Shown: in pieces, positions 14,961 to 23,140 of the stretch
Layout: each line of letters opens with the position of its first letter
How positions within the stretch are numbered: position 1 is the stretch's first letter
Assembly: GCA_017521325.1 (NCBI GenBank)
Contig: JAFXCV010000049.1
Span: forward strand, 37,266-101,265
DNA from: Oscillospiraceae bacterium
GTDB lineage: Bacteria; Bacillota; Clostridia; Oscillospirales; Ruminococcaceae
Reading direction: 5' to 3'
Length of the DNA stretch: 64,000 nt
Program-made: the position numbers and the translations under genes
Notes under the pieces: model-generated
What the model saw: only the letters and a program-made list of their open reading frames with translations
Database searches by the model: none
Told to the model about the DNA's origin: nothing

Positions 14961-17276
14961 GTGAATAAAAAAATGGGAAAACCCGTCTTTTTTGTTGTCT
15001 TCTTTGTGATCCTGGCGTTTACATATTCTACGCTGTTCGGAATTTCCACATACTACGGCGACATTAAGACAACGTATGTACACAGTCTGGAGGATATTCG
15101 TCTGGGTATCGACATCCAGGGCGGTGTTGACGTAACATTTGAGCCCGAGAATGACATGGATGCAAGCAAGGATCAGATGGATGCTGCACTGCAGATCATC
15201 AACACCCGTCTTCTTTCAATGGGTATCAATGACAGCGAAACCTATGTGGACTACAACAACAGCCGTATCATCGTGCGTTTCCCGTGGCAGTCGGGCGAGG
15301 AGAACTTTGATCCCACTGCAGCGGTAGATGAGCTTGGACAGATGGCAGAGCTGACATTCCGCTATGGTACCGAGCCGGACGGCGAGATCATCCTCACCGG
15401 TAAGGACGTTGAAGAAGCACAAGGCGGCTTTCACGAAGAATGGAAGGTATTCCTCACGCTGAAAGAAGACGGCGCAAAGGCATTCGCAGAAGCAACCGCA
15501 AAGCAGAAGGCAAACGGCGGTTACATCTCCATCTGGATGGATGATGTGTGCGTTTCCAGTGCAACGGTTAACGACGTCATCAATGAAGGTTCTGCACAGA
15601 TCACAGGTAACTTTGACGCAGATTCCTCCAAGGCACTGGCAGACCAGATCAATTCCGGTGCGCTGCCCTTCTCTCTGAAGACCACAAGCTCCAAGACACT
15701 CTCCCCGACACTCGGTCAGGGTGCTCTCTATGCGATGGTCCTCAGCGGTATCATTGCTCTGGTATTCATCTGTGTTTACATGCTCATCCTTTACCGTGTA
15801 CCCGGCTTTGTGGCTGTGATCGGTCTGATCGGACAGGTTGCAGGTATGCTTGCAGCAGTTTCCGGCTGGTTCGGCTTCCAGCCCAGCTCTACACTGACCA
15901 TCCCCGGTATTGCAGGTATCATCCTCTCCGTAGGTATGGGCGTTGACTGTAACATCATCACTGCAGAGCGTATCCGTGAGGAACTGGCTAAGGGCAGATC
16001 CGTGGAAGCTGCGCTCAAGGCAGGCTACAAGAACGCATTCTCTGCAATCCTCGACGGCAACCTGACTCTGGCGATCGTTGCGGTAATTCTGATGGGTGCA
16101 TTCGGTACCAATACCAACCCCATCACCAAGTTCCTTGACAACACCATCTTCTATTTCTTCGGCGCAACCACAGAAGGCTTTGTATACTCCTTCGGCTTTA
16201 CTCTGCTCGTCGGCGTTATCCTGAACATCGTCATGGGCGTGGGCGCAGCAAGACTGATGACCATGTCTCTGGCAAGATTCAAGGCATTCCAGAAGCCCTC
16301 TCTGTACGGTTACAACGAGAAGAAGCATAAGGAAACAAGAATTTTCAACTTCAGCGGCATGAAGAAGGTTTACTTCACCATCGCAGCTGTACTCATCGGC
16401 GTATCCCTGTGTACAAGCTTCCTCGGCGTAGAGGTAGCAATCGACTTCAAGGGCGGTACCATCGTATCCTACTCCTACACAGGCGATATCGACGCAAATG
16501 CATGCAAGGCCGAGATCGAGGAGATCCTCAATTCTCCGGTTACCATTCAGACAGGTGAAAGCTTTGATGCAAACACCAACACCCTGACCATTTCCTTCAG
16601 CTACAGCGAAGGTCTGACACAGGAGCTGCAGGAAAAGATGCTCAAGGCTGTGCAGGAAACCTATCCGGATGCAGGCGTTGAAGTGCTCGACAGCAACGAC
16701 GTAAGCCCGTCCTCCGGTCGTGAGTTCTTCGGCAAATGTATCGTTGCGGTACTCTTTGCAGCACTTCTCCTGATCATCTATATCGCTCTGCGATTCAAGA
16801 AGATCAGCGGTTGGTCCGCAGGTGTGTTCACAATCATGGCACTGCTGCACGATATTATCGTTACCTACGGTTCCTTCGTACTGTGCGGTTTTGAGATCAA
16901 CGCAAACTTCATGGCAGTTCTGCTGACCATCTTCGGTTACTCCATCAACAACACCATCGTTGTATATGACAGAATCCGTGAGAACCAGTCCATTCTGCCC
17001 AGAAAGAGCAGCATTTCCGAGCTGATCAACACCAGCGCAAGCCAGACGCTTCGCCGTTCCATCCGTACAACCATCACCACACTTGCTACAATGGTAATTA
17101 TCAGCGTTGTTGCTTATGTGTGCAAGGTTGACGATATCATGAGCTTCTCCGTACCGATGGTATTCGGTCTGCTGGCAGGTACTTTCTCCTCCCAGTGCAT
17201 CGCTCCGACGCTTTGGGTATGGTGGAATGAAAAGCGTGGCATCAAGACAATTGGTGATTACGCAAAGAAGGCATAA
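14961..17276 (+). CDS. secDF: Fused protein translocase subunit SecDF
   Basis: The 771-residue product combines SecD (about residues 1-440) and SecF (about 455-771) in one chain. The SecD half has an N-terminal helix, LGIDIQGGVDVTFE (48-61), the periplasmic P1 region and six helices with PGIAGIILSVGMGVDCNI. The SecF half has GVEVAIDFKGGTIVSYSY, a small P1 domain and FGYSINNTIVVYDRIREN, the RND-type block with the proton-relay Asp. SecDF uses the proton gradient to pull exported chains out of the SecYEG channel. The start is GTG with a CAGGAGG site. Fusion of SecD and SecF is normal in many Firmicutes. Confidence 0.95.
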   Translation: MNKKMGKPVFFVVFFVILAFTYSTLFGISTYYGDIKTTYVHSLEDIRLGIDIQGGVDVTFEPENDMDASKDQMDAALQIINTRLLSMGINDSETYVDYNNSRIIVRFPWQSGEENFDPTAAVDELGQMAELTFRYGTEPDGEIILTGKDVEEAQGGFHEEWKVFLTLKEDGAKAFAEATAKQKANGGYISIWMDDVCVSSATVNDVINEGSAQITGNFDADSSKALADQINSGALPFSLKTTSSKTLSPTLGQGALYAMVLSGIIALVFICVYMLILYRVPGFVAVIGLIGQVAGMLAAVSGWFGFQPSSTLTIPGIAGIILSVGMGVDCNIITAERIREELAKGRSVEAALKAGYKNAFSAILDGNLTLAIVAVILMGAFGTNTNPITKFLDNTIFYFFGATTEGFVYSFGFTLLVGVILNIVMGVGAARLMTMSLARFKAFQKPSLYGYNEKKHKETRIFNFSGMKKVYFTIAAVLIGVSLCTSFLGVEVAIDFKGGTIVSYSYTGDIDANACKAEIEEILNSPVTIQTGESFDANTNTLTISFSYSEGLTQELQEKMLKAVQETYPDAGVEVLDSNDVSPSSGREFFGKCIVAVLFAALLLIIYIALRFKKISGWSAGVFTIMALLHDIIVTYGSFVLCGFEINANFMAVLLTIFGYSINNTIVVYDRIRENQSILPRKSSISELINTSASQTLRRSIRTTITTLATMVIISVVAYVCKVDDIMSFSVPMVFGLLAGTFSSQCIAPTLWVWWNEKRGIKTIGDYAKKA

Positions 17277-17290
17277 GCGAATTTACACCG

Positions 17291-17325
17291 CAAACCCGAA
17301 GGGCAATGCCTTTCGGGTTTGTTTA
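17291..17325 (+). terminator. Terminator after secDF
   Basis: AAACCCGAAGGGC (17292-17304) pairs with GCCTTTCGGGTTT (17308-17320), followed by GTTTAT. The next ribosome site starts 20 bp later. Confidence 0.65.
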
Positions 17326-17354
17326 TAACGAAACTCATAAAAGGAGGAATTTCC

Positions 17355-18014
17355 ATGCCCTATTGTCAGAACTGCGGCAGACCGCTTGCAGAAAACGAAG
17401 TTTGCAACTGCCGGAACCAAAACCCGAATCCGGGAATGCCGAACCCTGCTGTTTATCAGTACTCCAACGCACAGGTGCAGAATCCCCCCAAGAAGAACAA
17501 CACCGCAGTGATCGTGATTATCATCATCGCAGTGGTGATGCTGTTTGTTCTTCCTGTTCTCGGCATTCTCGCTGCCATTCTGATTCCTGCCATGCTTGGT
17601 TATACCGCAAAATCACAGCAGGCAAGTGTCAACAGCGCTGCAAAGGCGATCTATGACGCCTATTCAACGGCGATCATTGAGCTTGATTCCAAGAATGTCG
17701 ATGTCCTTGGGGATTACATCATCAGCTCGGATGCGGATGACTGCATCAATGTTCCGTTTGATGTATCCTATATCTACGATATGGCGAATGACTACTATAC
17801 GGAGCTTGGCGAATACAATTATTTTGTTATCATTGAAGATGGCAGGGTTTCCTATGCTGCCTGTGAGGAATCCGGAGAAGACTGCATAGGCACTTTCCCG
17901 TATGCAACACGGGTAAACGAAGGACCGACCACCTACTCCGGCTCTGTCGGCGCTGAGGGCTGGGATCTGGAGGATCTCTATTATTACACCTATTCCGTGC
18001 TGTACGGAAATTAA
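17355..18014 (+). CDS. Zinc-ribbon protein with a pilin-like membrane helix, function unknown
   Basis: The 219-residue protein starts with a zinc ribbon (YCQNCGRPLAENEVCNC, residues 3-19), a Pro/Asn-rich linker, a hydrophobic helix (about 50-75) and an extracytoplasmic domain. The end of the helix and what follows (GILAAILIPAMLGYTAKSQQ) strongly resemble the N-terminal helix of type IV pilins and pseudopilins, yet there is no prepilin-peptidase site with the usual G/FTLIE. The C-terminal half (about 120-219) is acidic and aromatic-rich. The ATG at 17355 follows AAGGAGG. No pilus assembly genes lie nearby, so the resemblance may be structural only. Confidence 0.6.
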   Translation: MPYCQNCGRPLAENEVCNCRNQNPNPGMPNPAVYQYSNAQVQNPPKKNNTAVIVIIIIAVVMLFVLPVLGILAAILIPAMLGYTAKSQQASVNSAAKAIYDAYSTAIIELDSKNVDVLGDYIISSDADDCINVPFDVSYIYDMANDYYTELGEYNYFVIIEDGRVSYAACEESGEDCIGTFPYATRVNEGPTTYSGSVGAEGWDLEDLYYYTYSVLYGN

Positions 18015-18016
18015 AC

Positions 18017-18046
18017 AAGCCCCCACTCCGTATGGAGTGGGGCTTT
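18017..18046 (+). terminator. Terminator after the zinc-ribbon/pilin-like gene
   Basis: A hairpin of AGCCCC(C)ACTCC with GGAGTGGGGCT, one bulged base, followed by TTCTG, a few bases after the stop codon. Confidence 0.75.
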
Positions 18047-18056
18047 CTGCACACAA

Positions 18057-18087
18057 AAAGGGCGATGCATGCGCATCGCCCTTTCTT
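18057..18087 (-). terminator. Terminator after spoVS
   Basis: AAAGGGCGATGC (18057-18068) and its complement (18073-18084) form a 12-bp stem with T-runs on both sides. It lies 7-10 bp beyond the spoVS stop and could also back up the convergent gene. Confidence 0.8.
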
Positions 18088-18093
18088 ATGCAC

Positions 18094-18354
18094 TTATCTC
18101 GGCTCACAAATGAGCTTGATTGCGGTGCGGTCTTCACCGTCAATCTGAATGCTGGTAAATGCAGGAATGCAGATCAGGTCAATACCGATCGGTGCAAGAT
18201 AACCTCTTGCAATCGCAACCGACTTGACAGCCTGGTTTGCTGCGCCTGCGCCAACAGCCTGAATCTCGACACTCTTGTTTTCACGAATGACTCCTGCGAT
18301 GGCTCCTGCTACAGAATTTGGGGATGAACGTGAAGATACTTTCAAAATTTCCAT
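18094..18354 (-). CDS. spoVS: Stage V sporulation protein S
   Basis: An 86-residue, highly conserved Alba-like protein of the SpoVS family (MEILKVSSRSSPNSVAGAIA at the N-terminus, IPAFTSIQIDGEDRTAIKL near the C-terminus). In Bacillus it is needed for spore coat assembly and affects the timing of sporulation and septation; the fold suggests nucleic-acid binding. It has an AAGGAGG site and its own promoter. The neighbour upstream on the same strand is ymdB, an arrangement shared with Bacillus, which supports both assignments. Confidence 0.93.
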   Translation of the reverse strand: MEILKVSSRSSPNSVAGAIAGVIRENKSVEIQAVGAGAANQAVKSVAIARGYLAPIGIDLICIPAFTSIQIDGEDRTAIKLICEPR

Positions 18355-18423
18355 AATAGCCTCCTTGGGTATATTGTTTTTGTGTTTATGGGATAATGGT
18401 TACAGGGTATTTACTGTATTATT

Positions 18424-18452
18424 ATTATACACCATTCATCGGCAAAAAGCAA
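18424..18452 (-). promoter_or_regulatory. Promoter of spoVS
   Basis: On the minus strand TTGCTT, a 17-bp spacer and TATAAT (complement of ATTATA at 18424-18429). It is an ordinary sigma-A type site. Confidence 0.6.
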
Positions 18453-18474
18453 GAGTTTTATAAAAGTTTGTGAA

Positions 18475-19239
18475 TTATCTCACAAAAATAGGGAGAATTT
18501 TGGTTGTTTTGCCGATTTTTGCATCGAATTCCACCAGAACGCCGTTGAGCATGCAGTCGCCCTGCGCCTCCTCAAAACGTGTGGGAACGTGCAGGTGCAG
18601 GCGGTCGATGGCGATCTCTTTTTTGACGCCGAGGACGGAATCCTCCACGCCCGTCATGCCTGCATCGGTAATATATGCCGTATGCCCCTGCAAAATACAT
18701 GCATCCGCTGTCTGGACATGGGTGTGCGTGCCGAACATGCCCGTGACTCTGCCTGCAAGGTAATGCCCCATCGCCTTTTTCTCCGAGGTTGCCTCGGCGT
18801 GGAAATCCACGAAGATATTAGGCGTGTCGATCTCACGGAGCAGCGCATCCGCTGTATCAAAGGGATTTGCGAGGTTTTCCATGAACAGCACACCGGAAAG
18901 GTTGATGATGGCAATGCGGCAGGCACCGAGGTCGAGCAGCCCCACGCCCTTGCCGGGGCAGGCGTCGGAATAATTGGCAGGTCGCAGAATGCAGTCGTTA
19001 TCGAAAATATGCAGGTTGTCCCTGCGCTGAAAGGCGTGGTTGCCGGTGGTGATGAGGTCTGCGCCGCAGGAAAAGAGCTGCTCTGCGGAATAGGCGGTGA
19101 TGCCGTTGCCATTTGCGGAATTCTCGCCGTTGACGATCGTGATATCCGCACCGAGTTCACGGCGCAGTTGGGGGAGCTTTCTGCTCAGAAAGCGGCAGCC
19201 GACTTCGCCCACCACGTCACCGATAAATAAAAGTTTCAT
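18475..19239 (-). CDS. ymdB: YmdB-family metallophosphoesterase
   Basis: A 254-residue calcineurin-like phosphoesterase. Metal-binding blocks are MKLLFIGDVVGE (residues 1-12), IVNGENSANGNGI (about 40-52), TTGNHAFQRRD (about 68-78), FVDFHAEATSEK (about 145-156) and GTHTHVQTAD (about 173-182). YmdB hydrolyses 2',3'-cyclic nucleotides and in Bacillus sits between rny and spoVS, influencing the choice between biofilm and motility. The ATG at 19239 (AAGGAAG site) was preferred to one 18 bases upstream because the family starts at MKLLFIGD. Confidence 0.93.
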   Translation of the reverse strand: MKLLFIGDVVGEVGCRFLSRKLPQLRRELGADITIVNGENSANGNGITAYSAEQLFSCGADLITTGNHAFQRRDNLHIFDNDCILRPANYSDACPGKGVGLLDLGACRIAIINLSGVLFMENLANPFDTADALLREIDTPNIFVDFHAEATSEKKAMGHYLAGRVTGMFGTHTHVQTADACILQGHTAYITDAGMTGVEDSVLGVKKEIAIDRLHLHVPTRFEEAQGDCMLNGVLVEFDAKIGKTTKILPIFVR

Positions 19240-19261
19240 ATGTGTACTTCCTTTCAAAAAA

Positions 19262-19291
19262 GTGTTCTGCCCTGAAAATGGGGCAGAACAC
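19262..19291. repeat. GTGTTCTGCCC hairpin; right arm duplicated at 19450-19460
   Basis: A perfect 11-bp stem (GTGTTCTGCCC at 19262-19272, complement at 19281-19291). The right arm with its flanks recurs at 19443-19465 on the far side of a C-rich element, so the element appears to lie between two copies of one terminator-like sequence. Confidence 0.65.
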
Positions 19292-19329
19292 GGGTTTGTT
19301 AAATGTTTTTTCGGGTCAGGCAGCCTGAA

Positions 19330-19425
19330 GCTGCCCCCACCCCAACCCCTCCCCCAGAGGGTGAGGGGCTATTTTGGGGGTTCTGCGTACCCCTACCCGC
19401 TAAGAGCTGTCGCTCTTAAAGTTCA
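19330..19425. repeat. C-rich interspersed element (19 kb copy)
   Basis: This copy has the tract CCCCCACCCCAACCCCTCCC, a weak hairpin with GGGTGAGGGG, then TTCTGCGTACCCCTACCCGC and the hairpin AAGAGC-TGTC-GCTCTT. It matches the 56.7 kb copy closely and shares the core of the elements at 6.6 and 41.2 kb. Confidence 0.7.
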
Positions 19426-19465
19426 AATAGGATGAACCACGCCCGAAAAGGGCAGAACACAGGGG

Positions 19466-21043
19466 TTACTTCGTCAGCTCCGCAATCAGGTCATCGACCG
19501 AATCGGGCATGTGCTTTGTCTGGATGCCCTGCTCGCTGAGAATATCGTCAAGCGTGTAATTTCTCGGCTGCGGGGGCGGCGTGGGAGCAGGTCTTCTGAC
19601 GGGCTTTTCGATCGGTTTTTCGATTGGCTGTGCCATCGGCTTTTCAATAGGCTTTTCGGGAAGCTTCACCTCATGTACGCCGATCGGCTTTTCTGCCGGG
19701 GGCTGTGTGAGCTTCACCGTCATTTCATGCTGCTGCACCACAGGAACGGTAATGGTGTGACGGGAGCTGTTTTCGCTTGCCTGCGGCAGCGGCTGCGTGT
19801 AGGAAAGCGGCAGTGACACGGTTTTCTGAATCACAGGTTCCTCTTCTGCTTCTTCCTCTTCGTCATTGCTGTCAAGCTCATATGCCTCGGCTGCGGCTTC
19901 TTCGGGATCCTGTTCCTCGAAAATCAGTTCTTCCTCTTCCTCGTCCGCAGGAATTTCCTCCGCTTCCTCCGTTTCCGCTTCTTCTTCCTCATCGGTCATG
20001 CGGGAATTGCGGATGACATTGCGGATGGCAAACACGGGGAACTGCAGCAGCAGTCCCACTGCCGTGCAGAGAATGAACAGAATCGGAACCACGCCGAAGC
20101 CCGCCCACAGACGGATGGAAACATCGGGGAAGCGTTCTTCAAGTGCAGGAAGCAGGCAGCGCAGAAGCGGATCGCCAAGCATCAGTGCCAGAAGCATACC
20201 GCCTGCCGCACCGCCGAAGAAGCGGTGACCAACGCTGCTGCCGTATTTTCTGCTGCGGAAAATACCCACCAGACACAGTGCGACGCACAGGCTCGGAAGT
20301 GCTGCCATGCTGTCAAGCCACGGGCAGTACAGCTGTCCCTTTGCCATGCTCATCGCAAGTACAACTGCCGTTTCGCAGGCAAGAATGGCGATGAGGAAAA
20401 TGACCATCAGTACAATATCACGGCGGCGTTTGAGGTAACGTTTCATGTAGGCTCCGCCGATATAGGCTGCAATGGGGGCAAGCGTGAGGCACCATGAGGG
20501 CAGCACGGTGATGCCGCCGAACTGCAGAATGGGCTGCAGTGTGCCGAAAAATGCCGTCAGCACAAGGAAAACCTGCCTCGGTCTTCTGTGTCCAAGATCA
20601 TGGAAGGCAGCGTTGATAAAGGGGGCTGCCAGCAGCAGCAGGAAATACATGCCCACAATCGGTGCAAGGAAGGAGGTGCGGAAGCTGAAAAATTCCTGCA
20701 CGATGTCTGCTGCGGTAAGCGTTTCCTGCAGGAGGAAGATCCGCAGCAGCAGGCTGAATGCGCTGCCCACGAGATAGATATAGAGCAGGCGGATGAAAAT
20801 TTTGAAATAGGATGCGGAGAATTTTCTGCCGCTCAAGACAAAGCCCATGCCGCCTGCAAGCAGCAGTGCGCCGCTCATGCAGAACCAGCGAGCCGCAAGG
20901 GGCAGTGCCGCCATGTAGGAATCCACGGGAAGCTCTGCAAAGCCCATGACATCGAAATAACTCAGACCGAGCAGGAGCATTGCACCCAGACAGCAGAGAA
21001 GATCAATGCCGAGATTCCGTGTGTTTTTCTTTATGTTTGACAT
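19466..21043 (-). CDS. Acyltransferase-3-like multi-pass membrane protein with acidic and proline-rich tail
   Basis: Residues 1-345 form about ten hydrophobic helices with the layout of the acyltransferase 3 (OafA/WecH-type) family, although the usual early catalytic His is not evident. A very acidic stretch (about 348-415, runs of Glu/Asp) follows, then a Pro/Lys-rich repeat region (KPIGV, KPIEKPMAQPIEKPIEKP, about 460-495) and a short C-terminal motif YTLDDILSEQ with DSVDDLIAELTK. The tail should be cytoplasmic and probably binds a partner. I cannot name a substrate; O-acylation of an envelope polymer would fit the family. The gene stands alone with its own promoter at 21106-21134. Confidence 0.6.
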   Translation of the reverse strand: MSNIKKNTRNLGIDLLCCLGAMLLLGLSYFDVMGFAELPVDSYMAALPLAARWFCMSGALLLAGGMGFVLSGRKFSASYFKIFIRLLYIYLVGSAFSLLLRIFLLQETLTAADIVQEFFSFRTSFLAPIVGMYFLLLLAAPFINAAFHDLGHRRPRQVFLVLTAFFGTLQPILQFGGITVLPSWCLTLAPIAAYIGGAYMKRYLKRRRDIVLMVIFLIAILACETAVVLAMSMAKGQLYCPWLDSMAALPSLCVALCLVGIFRSRKYGSSVGHRFFGGAAGGMLLALMLGDPLLRCLLPALEERFPDVSIRLWAGFGVVPILFILCTAVGLLLQFPVFAIRNVIRNSRMTDEEEEAETEEAEEIPADEEEEELIFEEQDPEEAAAEAYELDSNDEEEEAEEEPVIQKTVSLPLSYTQPLPQASENSSRHTITVPVVQQHEMTVKLTQPPAEKPIGVHEVKLPEKPIEKPMAQPIEKPIEKPVRRPAPTPPPQPRNYTLDDILSEQGIQTKHMPDSVDDLIAELTK

Positions 21044-21105
21044 AGTTTCACCTTCATAATCCGATTTTTCGGCGTGTATCCGTATACACCGCCACAGTTA
21101 CTTTT

Positions 21106-21134
21106 ATTATACCATATTTTTCGGGCTTCTGCAA
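21106..21134 (-). promoter_or_regulatory. Promoter of the acyltransferase-like gene
   Basis: On the minus strand TTGCAG, a 17-bp spacer and TATAAT (complement of ATTATA at 21106-21111), about 60 bp upstream of the start codon at 21043. Confidence 0.6.
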
Positions 21135-21191
21135 CAGCTTTTCTGTGAATTCAACAGATTGCGCAAAAAAATTTTTTATCCGCAAAATCCC

Positions 21192-21221
21192 TTGACAGTC
21201 GTGCTCAGGGTTTGTTATAAT
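21192..21221 (+). promoter_or_regulatory. Promoter of the tandem-repeat protein operon
   Basis: Fully consensus TTGACA (21192-21197) and TATAAT (21216-21221) with an 18-bp spacer, 45 bp before the start codon at 21267. It should be strong and probably drives 21267-23074. Confidence 0.8.
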
Positions 21222-21266
21222 ATGAGATACAGATGTACGATTTCTCGACAGAAGGGAGCAGAATAT

Positions 21267-21764
21267 ATGGCTGTAGTATTCAGACCCACGGAAAACGGGT
21301 ACGATCAGATGGAGGTTCTTACTCGAATTGACGAATTTGAGCAGCTCAAGGAAAAGGTACGCAAGGGAAAGCTCACCGTTGAGGAAGCAGCAGAGCAGGC
21401 GCAGGCACTTGCAGAAAAGCCGATTTCAACAGGAATCAGAGGCTTTGACCCTGAGGAAGTGGACACCTGCTTTGGCAATTATGTGAATGCGATCCGCACG
21501 ATGCAGACGGCACCTGTGACAGAGTCGAGGACGCTGCCCACAGCATTCAGAGGCTATCATAAAATGCAGGTGCTGACCTATGTGGATGCTCTCAATGCGC
21601 TCATTGCGGCGGCAGAGGGCGGCAGCATCACGCCTTCGGATGCATTGGTACAGGCGGAAAAGGTCATGAAAAAGCCTTTGGAAAAGGCAATGTTCGGCTT
21701 CTCGATTTCCGACACGGATGCGTATCTGAAAAGCCTTATGGCAAAGCTGCGCAGTTTTTCATAA
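21267..21764 (+). CDS. Tandem-repeat protein with DivIVA-like motifs
   Basis: The 165-residue protein consists of two related halves. Half one (about residues 1-80) has FRPTENGYDQMEVLTRIDEF, a lysine-rich helix and GFDPEEVDTCFGNYVNAI. Half two (about 90-165) has FRGYHKMQVLTYVDALNAL, a helix and GFSISDTDAYLKSLMAKL. The GY..M.VLTY.D and GF...D.D blocks recall the short N-terminal DivIVA motif of cell-pole and septum proteins, but no long coiled coil follows. No signal peptide is present. It precedes an epimerase and a coiled-coil gene in one probable operon. Function unknown. Confidence 0.6.
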   Translation: MAVVFRPTENGYDQMEVLTRIDEFEQLKEKVRKGKLTVEEAAEQAQALAEKPISTGIRGFDPEEVDTCFGNYVNAIRTMQTAPVTESRTLPTAFRGYHKMQVLTYVDALNALIAAAEGGSITPSDALVQAEKVMKKPLEKAMFGFSISDTDAYLKSLMAKLRSFS

Positions 21765-21785
21765 GAAACGAAAACGAGGTAAGAT

Positions 21786-22730
21786 ATGGACGCACTGGTC
21801 ATCGGTGCCGGCGGATTTGCAGGCACCTATCTGATACGGGAATTGCAGTCGCAGGGAAAATCCGTGGTGCTTGCAAAGCTTCCCCACGAGAGCATCCGCA
21901 TCGGCGGCTGCGAGGTCACGGATCTTGATATTCTGAACGAAAACGCTGTGCGCACGCTGCTGTTTACGCACTGCCCTGCGCAGATCTATTATCTGGCGGA
22001 GCAGGATTCGGTTGCGCAGTCGTGGAAGGATCCCAAGGATACGGTGGATATGAATATCAAGGGGCTGCTGTGCCTGCTTGAAGCGGTTCGCAGCATGGAG
22101 GATTACTACCCGAGGATCCTGCTTGTGGGTTCAGCGGAGGAATACGGCAGCGTGAAGGGCTTGCAGACGCCCGTGCAGGAGGATGCGCCCCTGCACCCGT
22201 CGAATCCCTATGGCGTGACAAAGGCATGCCAGAGCTGCTTTGGCAGCCTGTATGCAAGGGCGTACGGGATGGGAATCGTCATGGTGCGTGCGTTCGGGCA
22301 GGTGGGCGTTGGACTATCGCCGCAGTATTTTCCGGCAGACCTCACACTGCAGATCGCCGAGATGGAGGCAGGCTTCCGTGAACCGATGGTAAAGCTTGCA
22401 AATCCGCAGGCAAGGCGTGATTTCTGCGATGTGCGTGACGCAGTCAGGGCATATGTCATGCTCATGGAGCGTGGCAGGGCGGGCGAAATCTACAACGTGG
22501 GCAGCGGCAGAAGCGTATCCATGCAGGAGGTGCTGGAGATGCTCACGGAGCAGAGCAGTATTCCGATTGCGGCAATGCAGGAGGAACGGCGGATGCGTTC
22601 AGCCGACATGCCGGCAGCGGATATCACAAAGCTGCGTGAGGATACGGGCTGGACGGCGGAATATTCGCTGGAGGAGAGCCTGCATGCGATGCTCAATTTT
22701 AACCGAAGGAATTTCGGGCTTTTTGAATGA
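21786..22730 (+). CDS. NAD-dependent epimerase/dehydratase (extended SDR)
   Basis: The 314-residue product is an extended short-chain dehydrogenase. The cofactor loop is VIGAGGFAGTYL (about residues 5-16, GxxGxxG), and the active site is the Ser/Tyr/Lys set of LLVGSAEEYG (about 115-124) and YGVTKACQ (about 143-150). ARRDFCDVRDAVRAYVML and YNVGSGRSVSMQEV are typical of GDP-4-dehydro-6-deoxy-mannose reductase and GDP-mannose dehydratase relatives, so a nucleotide-sugar substrate is likely. It follows the tandem-repeat gene by 21 bp and precedes the coiled-coil gene. Other polysaccharide genes are not adjacent. Confidence 0.85.
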   Translation: MDALVIGAGGFAGTYLIRELQSQGKSVVLAKLPHESIRIGGCEVTDLDILNENAVRTLLFTHCPAQIYYLAEQDSVAQSWKDPKDTVDMNIKGLLCLLEAVRSMEDYYPRILLVGSAEEYGSVKGLQTPVQEDAPLHPSNPYGVTKACQSCFGSLYARAYGMGIVMVRAFGQVGVGLSPQYFPADLTLQIAEMEAGFREPMVKLANPQARRDFCDVRDAVRAYVMLMERGRAGEIYNVGSGRSVSMQEVLEMLTEQSSIPIAAMQEERRMRSADMPAADITKLREDTGWTAEYSLEESLHAMLNFNRRNFGLFE

Positions 22731-22771
22731 TAGAAGAAATCCTACAGAAACAAAGAAAGGAAGGCGGCAGC

Positions 22772-23074
22772 ATGAAAACAGAAACCTATGCAGAAATTCA
22801 TGGAATCGGAAAAACAGGACAGACGCTCAAGAAATTCGGCGAGCAGCAGAACGAACTCAATGCGCAGCTTACGGCGCAGGTGGAAACGCTCACGAATCAG
22901 CTGGAAAAGGCGATGCAGCGCATTGCGCAGCTGGAAGCGGAGCAGGAAAAGAACATCGCACGCTTTGGCCGCTGTGCAGCGGAGCTTGACGAGATGCAGA
23001 AGGAGCTTGACCGCCTGCGTCTGACAACGAAGCTCAATACGAATGCGATTGATCGGATTGCGAAGGGCGGATAA
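22772..23074 (+). CDS. Small coiled-coil protein
   Basis: A 100-residue protein dominated by one long heptad-type coiled coil (about residues 20-85, LNAQLTAQVETLTNQLEKAM and so on), with a single Cys near residue 70. No enzyme motif or membrane segment is present. The ATG at 22772 follows GAAAGGAAGGCGGCAG and starts MKTETYAEIHGIGK; an in-frame start at 22727 overlaps the end of the epimerase gene. It ends the operon, with a terminator 30 bp downstream. Confidence 0.6.
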   Translation: MKTETYAEIHGIGKTGQTLKKFGEQQNELNAQLTAQVETLTNQLEKAMQRIAQLEAEQEKNIARFGRCAAELDEMQKELDRLRLTTKLNTNAIDRIAKGG

Positions 23075-23105
23075 GTTCCTGTGGAAATTTTTATCGGAAC
23101 AATGA

Positions 23106-23137
23106 ACGGAGAAGGAGTGAATCCTTCTCCGTTTTTG
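23106..23137 (+). terminator. Terminator ending the 21267-23074 operon
   Basis: ACGGAGAAGGA (23106-23116) and its complement (23122-23132) enclose GTGAA and are followed by TTTTG. It is close to the 3' end of the convergent gene at 23141. Confidence 0.85.
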
Positions 23138-23140
23138 CAT

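Noticed and set aside
15216..16850. Minus-strand open frame of 544 codons opposite secDF
   Set aside because: It is a Cys/Asp/Glu-rich shadow caused by the biased codon use of secDF; no ribosome site.
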